Source: Cyanobacteria bacterium UBA7694 | GTDB lineage: Bacteria; Cyanobacteriota; Sericytochromatia; UBA7694 | NCBI GenBank assembly: GCA_002482705.1 | Contig: DLGM01000272.1 | Location: forward strand, 1-5,295 | Direction of reading: 5' to 3' | DNA length: 5,295 nt | In this document: piece by piece, positions 1 to 4,832 of the stretch | Numbering within the stretch: the stretch's first letter is position 1 | Layout: every line of letters starts with the position of its first letter | The notes under the pieces: model-generated | What the model was told of the DNA's origin: nothing | The model's input: the letters and a program-made list of their open reading frames with translations, nothing else | The model's database searches: none | Translations under genes and position numbers: made by a program

Positions 1-1
1 G

Positions 2-697
2 GCTTTGGAGCGCGAAGCCCAAGGGGTGATCAAGATTAGCGAGATCTATGTGCCCTTTGTGCAAGTGGCTGATTTACCCGGCGTGCCGGACAGTGATCCC
101 AAACGCCTTGAGGCTCTACAAAAAATCAGTGAGCAGTTGGCTGCCAAGGGGCTGACTTCGACCGAGATTGAAGATGCTTTCCATACGGCTCACGGTTTGG
201 CCGACTTCTCCTTGGATGCCATTCGCAAGGTGGAAGCCAAAATCAAAGGGGGCTCTGAGAGCTTCTGTTATACCGGTGTCAAAGAGGCCATGGAAGGCTC
301 GCTCAACTACCGCTATCAGGCCTTTGGGGGCAAAGGGGGCAGTTGGGCCAGTACGGCAGACACCAATATTTTCCAGAAACGCCCGGATTTGTTTGCTGAG
401 CTGGAAGTCTCCCGCGAAGATCTCAACTATTTGCCGCCGGGAGCGATTGTGGTGTATGAGCCCGGAGGGGTCGGCCATATTGGCATTAAAAGTTATGACG
501 ACGCGGGCAAACAGCTCGATTTAAGCGATAAGGTGCGCACAGGCCGCCCTTATCCCAATGCCAAATACAAGGTGTTTTTGCCTTTAAAACCCACGCCCGA
601 AGGCGACCGCAGTTATGCCACCCCTGCGGAAGCGGCTGATCTCAGTCGTTTAGAGTATGCGGCTCGGCAGACACAAGCACGGCGCAAACGTCGCTAA
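2..697 (+). CDS. Probable Cys/His peptidase, CHAP or NlpC/P60-like (5' partial)
   Basis: The reading frame is open from the first full codon (base 2), so the gene begins upstream; a TTG at base 5 could act as a start, but no ribosome site is visible. It ends with TAA at 695-697. Numbering from the TTG, a Cys lies in SFCYTGVKEAM (C88), followed by GGSW, then PPGAIVVYEPGGVGHIGI with H158, then LSDK with D175. A Cys in a helix-start context followed about 70 residues later by 'PGaivVY...GHIGI' is the usual layout of CHAP and NlpC/P60 cysteine peptidases/amidases, which cleave peptidoglycan peptides. This assignment is inferred from motif layout, and D175 as third residue is only a candidate. About 85 residues before the Cys, rich in Lys/Glu and with a predicted helical character, match nothing I recognise. 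The C-terminal tail is very basic (ARRKRR). No secretion signal can be judged because the N-terminus is missing. The gene converges on the response regulator and overlaps its stop by 4 bp. Confidence 0.6.
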   Translation, partial: ALEREAQGVIKISEIYVPFVQVADLPGVPDSDPKRLEALQKISEQLAAKGLTSTEIEDAFHTAHGLADFSLDAIRKVEAKIKGGSESFCYTGVKEAMEGSLNYRYQAFGGKGGSWASTADTNIFQKRPDLFAELEVSREDLNYLPPGAIVVYEPGGVGHIGIKSYDDAGKQLDLSDKVRTGRPYPNAKYKVFLPLKPTPEGDRSYATPAEAADLSRLEYAARQTQARRKRR

Positions 698-2187
698 ACG
701 CGCTCTCCCAGCCCCAGCTTTTCTTCGATCGTTTCAAGCAAATCGGGGCTGGGCTCCATTTCTGCCGGACGCTGCCGCACGCGTCCGGCTTGTAACATGA
801 GCCGGTTTACGGGTATATGCGCCAAATTGGGTTGAACGGGATCATGCCATTCTTTTTCAAAGAAGACGCCCGACACGGTGGTTACAACCTGTTGGAAGGC
901 CTCTTCGCCGCTGAGGCTTCCATACTCGGCATGGAGTAGTTGGCCCCCGGAAAAATACAGTTGGCTGCGTTTAAAGGTGTGCAAATCTTGGATTTGGATC
1001 AGTTTGCGCTGGCGGCTGAAGAGGTACATCTGTATCAAGTCAAGGATGTGGATGTTGCCGATATCGCCCTGATAACCATGTTCGCGCAGGTGTTGTAAAA
1101 AGGTTTTTAAGGCTGCGATATCAACGGGCTTGTTTAAAAATGTCAGCATGTGGGATGCATTGAGCACCGCTTGCTCAAGGGTTTGGGGCGTTGCGCTCAT
1201 GAGGATAATTGCCATGTGGGGCGCGGTACTGCGCACCCATAATAAGAGCGAGATGCCGTCCATGCCCGGCATGTGAATATCGCTGATCAACAGATCATAA
1301 CGCCCCTGTTGCAATTTTTCCATGGCTGACTCTGCGTCGGTGACGGCGTCTAGATCAAAACCATCTTGGCTTAATGCATGTTGTAGCAAAGCCAGGGTGA
1401 GGGGATCGTCATCGACCAGCAAAATGCGCTGCACGGGCTGACTCGGAAGCTTGGGCACATCCAAATTCAGATCCTGGGTGGCATTTTCATCCAGGTGTTG
1501 GGCGGCTTCCATACACAGGGCTGCCAAGGGCATCTGGATTGAACGGGCGGGAGGGGCACTCCAGTTGATTTCAGCAAATTGGCCCCGACGCACCTGTAAC
1601 AGTTGGTAAAAGGCTGCGGGGCCAGAGAGATGTTGATCCGTGGCATCGACGGCTTGGGCGTGCACCACTTGACCCTGTTCGATCCAAATTTGTCCGTATT
1701 GGGCTTGGTCTTTGTCTTCTAAGCGGAGAATGCGGCTGCGGGGATTGAGAGCCATCATTTGCACCAAATCCAAGAGGCCGATGTGTTTAAATCCGCCCAT
1801 GATACCAGGGCTCATCTCATCTTTGATGCGTTGCAGCAGATGCCCCAGTTGCAGGGGCTTGCTAAGAAACATTTCTGCTCCGAGTTTCATGCTCAGGGTT
1901 TTGAGTTCATCGTTAGGTGCTGCGGTCATCAGCAAAATACGGGTGTGGGGGACATGTTTGCGGGTCCAGACCATCAGTTCGAGGCCGCTGATTTCTGGCA
2001 TCATCATGTCACTGAGCAGAAAGTCGTAGCGATGTTCTAAGAGCAACCGGGCAGCTTCTTTGGGCGATGTGGTGTAATCGGCTTGGAGACCATTTTGGAC
2101 TAAAAACTTGGTGAGCATAAAGGCCAGGGGGGTATCATCATCTACGACCAAAATGCGGCAGTTGAGAGTGGGAGTGTCTGTCATCAT
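694..2187 (-). CDS. Double response regulator, REC-DUF4388(PATAN)-REC-DUF4388
   Basis: A 497-residue cytosolic signalling protein built from two copies of one module. REC1 (about 11-125) has the acidic pocket D16-D18, phosphoacceptor D60 (SDMMMP), T88 and K110-P111. The first DUF4388/PATAN domain spans about 133-233 (GLLDLVQMMALN, then GQIWIEQGQVVHA). REC2 (about 254-367) has D259-D261, phosphoacceptor D303 (SDIHMPGMDG), S331 and K353-P354. The second PATAN spans about 374-470 (HILDLIQMYLFS, then LYFSGGQLLHAEYG). All residues needed for Asp phosphorylation are present in both receivers. There is no DNA-binding, cyclase or kinase domain, so output is presumably by protein contact; cyanobacterial PATAN regulators (PatA, PilG/PixG and PixE relatives) act in development and pilus motility, but that role here is inference. 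No histidine kinase is adjacent. The start is ATG at 2187 or the ATG directly after it at 2184; the Shine-Dalgarno is poor (AAGAAAAG about 11 nt upstream). Stop TAG overlaps the stop of the convergent gene. Confidence 0.9.
   Translation of the reverse strand: MMTDTPTLNCRILVVDDDTPLAFMLTKFLVQNGLQADYTTSPKEAARLLLEHRYDFLLSDMMMPEISGLELMVWTRKHVPHTRILLMTAAPNDELKTLSMKLGAEMFLSKPLQLGHLLQRIKDEMSPGIMGGFKHIGLLDLVQMMALNPRSRILRLEDKDQAQYGQIWIEQGQVVHAQAVDATDQHLSGPAAFYQLLQVRRGQFAEINWSAPPARSIQMPLAALCMEAAQHLDENATQDLNLDVPKLPSQPVQRILLVDDDPLTLALLQHALSQDGFDLDAVTDAESAMEKLQQGRYDLLISDIHMPGMDGISLLLWVRSTAPHMAIILMSATPQTLEQAVLNASHMLTFLNKPVDIAALKTFLQHLREHGYQGDIGNIHILDLIQMYLFSRQRKLIQIQDLHTFKRSQLYFSGGQLLHAEYGSLSGEEAFQQVVTTVSGVFFEKEWHDPVQPNLAHIPVNRLMLQAGRVRQRPAEMEPSPDLLETIEEKLGLGERV
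707..753. terminator. Candidate bidirectional hairpin at convergent gene ends
   Basis: Perfect 9-bp inverted repeat CCCAGCCCC (707-715) and GGGGCTGGG (745-753), separated by 29 nt that contain a further GCTT/AAGC pairing (717-720 with 736-739). It begins 10 nt after the stop of the plus-strand peptidase gene and lies inside the last codons of the response regulator. It could stop plus-strand transcription entering the opposing gene. No T-run follows the stem, so it is not a textbook intrinsic terminator, and the repeat could be a by-product of coding sequence. Confidence 0.3.
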
Positions 2188-2231
2188 ACAGGCGGATACT
2201 TTTCTTTGTTTGTAAAGCGTATTTCTGGTCT

Positions 2232-2248
2232 CAAAATACTGTATTTTG
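2232..2248. promoter_or_regulatory. 17-bp perfect palindrome upstream of the response regulator (candidate operator)
   Basis: Arms CAAAATAC (2232-2239) and GTATTTTG (2241-2248) around a single T. It lies 44 bp upstream of the response regulator start, in the 147-bp gap after xdhA (2188-2334). On the minus strand its right part overlaps TTGAGA, which resembles a -35 box, although no good -10 stands at proper spacing (TACAAA lies 14 nt away). Length, AT-richness and position suit a repressor or autoregulator site; the binding protein is unknown. The rest of the gap has no clear terminator for xdhA. Confidence 0.4.
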
Positions 2249-2334
2249 TATGAATATGTCTAGGCTTAAGGCGTAGTGACAAGCCAATCCCACAACGATG
2301 CGTTTGGGCGGAGCGGCGATCTGGGGTTTGTGGC

Positions 2335-3798
2335 TTAAGCGGGAGCCAGAGCCCCTTCACTAACTTCGTGCCAGAGCTTGATCAGGATGTTTTCCGCTAC
2401 CTGTAAACGGTAATCGGCACTGGCGCGCACATCTGAAATGGGTTTGATTTCACTGCGGGCAACCGCACCGGCAGCAGCCAGGGTTTCACGGGTAAAGGGC
2501 TGGCCGGTTAAGAAGGCCTCGGTTTGGGGCATGCGCATGACGGTTGGGCCAACCCCCCCATAAGCAATGGCGATTTCGCTGATCTGTCCTTGGTTGAGGC
2601 GCAGGCGGAACCCGGCTGTGAAGGTCGAAATATCCAGGTCTTTGCGGTTGGACACCTTGTAGAGTTTGATGATGTCTTCTTCGCTGGGGACGGGGATCAA
2701 AATCCGGGTGATCAGTTCGTCGCTGCGCATATCGAGCTGTTTATAACCAGTGTAAAGCTGGTTGATATTGATGCGGCGACGCCCCTGCTGGTTGGCCAGT
2801 TCAATTTCTGCATTGGCGACAAAGAGAAAGGGCAGGGTGTCAGCAATGGGTGAAGCGTTGGCCACATTGCCGACCAAGGTGCCCTTGTTTTTAATTTGGG
2901 GTGAGGCAAAAATGCGCAGCAAGCGTGAAAATTCGGGGATGCGGTGGCGGGTGAAGCGTTCCAGTTCGGTCAGGCTGATGCGGGCACCGACGCTGATCAT
3001 GCCTGCTTCTTCTGCTAGGAGATGGGCTTCTGGGACCAGGTTGAGGCTGGTGATGGTGGTGGGGTTGGCCCGGTCTTTGTTGATCAAGACGCCCATGTCG
3101 GTAGCGGATGAAAACAGTTTGGCGTGGGCATGGGCTGCTTTAAAGGCCAAGGCGTCGGCCAGTTGAGTGGGGGCATAATAGAGTTTGCCTTGGGATTCTA
3201 CCCGCACGCTGAGGGTTAGGTGTTTGCGCAGATCTTCGTACATGGCTGAGTTATTGTAACGCTTTTGCAGGGGTTCGAAGGTTTGCAGATCAATGCTGAG
3301 GCCGGCTTCAATGATCGGGGCATACCCGGTGCAACGGCACAGGTTTCCGGTCAGGGCATTGCGCAACTGTTTTTCTTCAAGGTGTTGTTGCCCTTTGGGA
3401 CGCTGATGGACATGTTCGTTACACAGATCGGTGAGGGTGCAGACAAAACCGGGAGTACAAAACCCACATTGCGCCCCATGGTGCTGCACCATGGCATTTT
3501 GTACAGGATTGAGCACGCCGTTGTCTTTGAGGCCTTCGACGGTGACAATGTGGCTGCAGTCGAGCAGATTGACAAAGGCAATACACGAGTTGATGGCCTG
3601 ATAGGCCAGTTCACTGGCTCCAGTGGCCAATGTGCCTTTGAGAATGGTACAAGCGCCGCAGTCACCCTCGGCACAGACGACTTTGGTGCCGGTCAGGCTG
3701 CGCTCATAGCGCAGATAGTCCGAGAGGCTCATAAAGGCTTGCTCTCCCCGGATTTCGTGGCGTTGGCCGTTGATGTACAGCAGAATGTAGTCTCTCAT
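2335..3798 (-). CDS. xdhA: Xanthine dehydrogenase small subunit, [2Fe-2S] and FAD-binding (XdhA type)
   Basis: A 487-residue protein with the domain order of bacterial XdhA, the electron-transfer subunit that passes electrons from the molybdenum subunit through two [2Fe-2S] clusters to FAD and NAD+ during oxidation of hypoxanthine/xanthine to urate. The plant-ferredoxin-type domain (about 3-82) has C42, C47, C50 and C72. The helical [2Fe-2S]-binding domain has C111, C114, C154 and C156 (QCGFCTPG, then NLCRCTGY); the gap between the pairs is 39 residues, longer than the usual 31 or so because of a Gln/Lys-rich stretch at about 131-144. The FAD domain (about 205-375) carries SSATDMGV at 230-237 and KNKGTLVGNVANASPIAD at 303-320. 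The CO-dehydrogenase flavoprotein C-terminal domain (about 380-480) includes KVSNRKDLDIS, AYGGVGPT and SDVRASADYR. Start ATG at 3798 has AGGAG 5 nt upstream (3804-3808) and a consensus extended -10 promoter. No xdhB follows. Purine oxidation is the most likely role, but relatives act on other heterocycles or aldehydes. Confidence 0.93.
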   Translation of the reverse strand: MRDYILLYINGQRHEIRGEQAFMSLSDYLRYERSLTGTKVVCAEGDCGACTILKGTLATGASELAYQAINSCIAFVNLLDCSHIVTVEGLKDNGVLNPVQNAMVQHHGAQCGFCTPGFVCTLTDLCNEHVHQRPKGQQHLEEKQLRNALTGNLCRCTGYAPIIEAGLSIDLQTFEPLQKRYNNSAMYEDLRKHLTLSVRVESQGKLYYAPTQLADALAFKAAHAHAKLFSSATDMGVLINKDRANPTTITSLNLVPEAHLLAEEAGMISVGARISLTELERFTRHRIPEFSRLLRIFASPQIKNKGTLVGNVANASPIADTLPFLFVANAEIELANQQGRRRININQLYTGYKQLDMRSDELITRILIPVPSEEDIIKLYKVSNRKDLDISTFTAGFRLRLNQGQISEIAIAYGGVGPTVMRMPQTEAFLTGQPFTRETLAAAGAVARSEIKPISDVRASADYRLQVAENILIKLWHEVSEGALAPA

Positions 3799-3849
3799 GG
3801 GAACTCCTGACCTTGAGCCGCAAATGGGCGATTTCGCATGTGGGCATTC

Positions 3850-3858
3850 ATTATAACA
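3850..3858 (-). promoter_or_regulatory. Extended -10 promoter of xdhA
   Basis: On the minus strand the bases read TGTTATAAT, a perfect TGnTATAAT extended -10 box, 52 nt upstream of the xdhA start codon. No good TTGACA-like -35 is present at 16-18 bp, which is usual for extended -10 promoters. The predicted transcript starts near 3843, giving a leader of about 45 nt with an AGGAG ribosome site. The box sits between GGGCA (3842-3846) and TGCCC (3861-3865), a perfect inverted repeat that could be an operator. Confidence 0.65.
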
Positions 3859-3885
3859 TTTGCCCTAGGGGACGTTGCGGCAGAC

Positions 3886-3949
3886 GTAGGGGCTGGGGGG
3901 GGGGCCGGACGGGCAGAAAATTTTCTGCCCTTGCCTGACCTGCCCCTAC
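3886..3949. repeat. REP/MITE-like palindromic intergenic element
   Basis: Outer inverted arms GTAGGGGC (3886-3893) and GCCCCTAC (3942-3949) enclose a perfect 20-bp palindrome at 3911-3930 (GGGCAGAAAA and its complement TTTTCTGCCC). A run of ten G lies at 3895-3904. The left and right linkers (17 and 11 nt) do not match each other, so the hairpin is interrupted. The right arm ends exactly before the stop codon of the lipoprotein gene. Short palindromes with GTAGGGGC-type ends are dispersed in many copies in cyanobacterial and some other genomes (from memory), but only one copy is seen here, so the repeat status is inferred. The inner stem could also stabilise or end the lipoprotein mRNA, though no U-run follows it on either strand. 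Confidence 0.6.
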
Positions 3950-4555
3950 TTAGAAAATGACCGTAATGCCCTGGGGGGTTGAACGGATCTGCTTCATTTG
4001 CCCTTCGATAATCGCGTCGGTGGTGAATTTTTCGACGATCAGGTCGGTGGCGTTGCCGGTTTGCACGATGCGGCCGAAGCGGTCCTTGAATTTGGCCAGA
4101 TTGGCCAGCTCCAGGCCGAGCACATCGAGGACGGTGGTGATTGGGATGCCTGCGACAATCACCCGATCCGCTTGGTAACGAATCACGTTGCCCGGACGCA
4201 CGCTCAGGGAGCCTTCGATGCGGAAAGAGACTTCGGGCAGCCAAGAATTGGCTTTGACCCGGCCATTGGCGTGAATGCCCGCCCCTTGGACGGTGGTCAG
4301 CACGACATTGCGCAGGCGTTTTTCTTCGGACAGAGCCAGAATGCTCTGAAATTGTTGATTCAAATCGGCGGTGGGCACTTCAATTTCGGCCTGTTTGATG
4401 CGCAAATGGATTTTGGGTAGGCTGGGAGTGGTGGGTGGGGCGGTGTTGAAGCTGCGTACGGTAGGACTGTTTGGCAGCGTGGGAGCCGGGGTGCTACCAC
4501 AGCCTGTGGTGCTCAAAAGCAGGAGCGAGGTACCAATAAGCAATAAACGTGACAT
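3950..4555 (-). CDS. Small lipoprotein, possibly DUF2993/LmeA-like
   Basis: A 201-residue protein with a lipoprotein signal: MSRLLLIGTSLLLLSTTGCG, short positive start, hydrophobic core at 4-14 and a lipobox ending at C19 (STTGC, acceptable but with Thr rather than Leu at -3). It would be lipidated at C19 and held in a membrane. Residues 20-47 are a Pro/Ser/Thr-rich linker. The rest (about 48-201) is beta-rich: KIHLRIKQAEIEVPTADLNQQFQ, then GAGIHANGRVKAN, then VSFRIEGSLSVRPGNVIRYQADRVIVAGIP, then an amphipathic helix, ending in IRSTPQGITVIF. This succession resembles DUF2993 (LmeA-type) lipid-binding proteins, but I cannot confirm the family; an uncharacterised lipoprotein is the safe reading. 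Start ATG at 4555 has AGGTG 5 nt upstream (4561-4565) and a promoter further up. Divergent from clpP; nothing ties it functionally to xdhA. Confidence 0.8.
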   Translation of the reverse strand: MSRLLLIGTSLLLLSTTGCGSTPAPTLPNSPTVRSFNTAPPTTPSLPKIHLRIKQAEIEVPTADLNQQFQSILALSEEKRLRNVVLTTVQGAGIHANGRVKANSWLPEVSFRIEGSLSVRPGNVIRYQADRVIVAGIPITTVLDVLGLELANLAKFKDRFGRIVQTGNATDLIVEKFTTDAIIEGQMKQIRSTPQGITVIF

Positions 4556-4579
4556 AAGTGCACCTAGTGTGGGGGGATA

Positions 4580-4596
4580 CTTGCTATTTTAGCAAG
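4580..4596. promoter_or_regulatory. Perfect inverted repeat over the lipoprotein -10 box (candidate operator)
   Basis: CTTGCTA (4580-4586) and TAGCAAG (4590-4596) with a TTT spacer. The repeat fully covers the predicted -10 (4586-4591), so a bound protein would block RNA polymerase. It is too small and too early relative to the start site to be a transcribed hairpin. The regulator is unknown, and it does not match CIRCE or LexA sites. Confidence 0.4.
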
Positions 4597-4614
4597 GATT
4601 GGGAATAATCTGAA
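4586..4614 (-). promoter_or_regulatory. Sigma-70-like promoter of the lipoprotein gene
   Basis: On the minus strand a -35-like TTCAGA (4614-4609, 4 of 6 to consensus) is followed after exactly 17 bp by TAAAAT (4591-4586, 5 of 6). Transcription would begin near 4579, giving a leader of about 24 nt that carries the AGGTG ribosome site. Confidence 0.5.
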
Positions 4615-4638
4615 GGGCCGGGACGTTTTAAAGCAGGT

Positions 4639-4721
4639 ATGCCTTTGGGCATTGATGGTGCGGGGTGTATACGAGACACCCACACAGGGTTTGAGGTCTG
4701 CGGTATGTCCGTAAAGTACGG
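4639..4721 (+). other. Cluster of three small inverted repeats upstream of clpP
   Basis: Within the 277-bp divergent gap (4556-4832) there are three perfect short inverted repeats: ATGCC/GGCAT (4639-4643, 4648-4652), GGGTGT/ACACCC (4663-4668, 4676-4681, loop of 7) and CCGTA/TACGG (4709-4713, 4717-4721, loop AAG). A second GGGGTGT occurs at 4769-4775 near the possible clpP promoter and could compete for ACACCC. They may be regulator sites or part of a structured leader; arms of this size also occur by chance. No known riboswitch or tRNA is recognised. Confidence 0.25.
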
Positions 4722-4772
4722 TAGGTTATGCGTTTCTCACAGCAGTTGATTCATGGCCCGCTACCCTGGGGG

Positions 4773-4781
4773 TGTGATAAA
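4773..4781 (+). promoter_or_regulatory. Weak candidate extended -10 promoter of clpP
   Basis: TGTGATAAA reads as TGn followed by GATAAA (4 of 6 to TATAAT), 51 bp before the clpP start codon. TTGATT at 4746-4751 resembles a -35 box but is 24 bp away, too far for a normal pair. Transcription would start near 4788. A better promoter may lie farther upstream. Confidence 0.3.
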
Positions 4782-4832
4782 CTGAAGGCAAACTAAACCG
4801 CCCTTAAGCATAAAGAACGGGAGTCACAACCG

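Noticed and set aside
2236..2255. SOS (LexA) box, because TACTGTAT appears in the palindrome
   Set aside because: The required second half-site ACAG at the right spacing on the same strand is missing; the symmetry centre is different.
2281..2336. Possible terminator after xdhA (AAGCCA/TGGCTT at 2281-2286 and 2331-2336, or CCACAA/TTGTGG)
   Set aside because: Arms are short, the loop exceeds 30 nt, one arm overlaps the xdhA stop codon and no T-run follows.
2263..2339. GGCTTAAG direct repeat (2263-2270 and 2332-2339)
   Set aside because: Only eight bases, one copy overlaps the xdhA stop codon; likely chance.
3265..3810. Plus-strand open frame of 181 codons opposite xdhA
   Set aside because: It is the antisense of a clearly recognised xdhA with all cluster cysteines; no ribosome site or family resemblance.
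3795..4244. Minus-strand open frame of 149 codons overlapping the lipoprotein gene and the gap
   Set aside because: Arg/Pro-rich out-of-frame translation; the overlapping lipoprotein frame has a signal peptide, ribosome site and promoter, and this frame runs through the palindromic element.
3998..4420. Plus-strand open frame opposite the lipoprotein gene
   Set aside because: Antisense shadow of a convincing gene, no known motif and no ribosome site.
4556..4832. CIRCE or CtsR heat-shock operator upstream of clpP
   Set aside because: No TTAGCACTC/GAGTGCTAA arms and no GGTCAAANANNGTCAAA heptad repeat are present.
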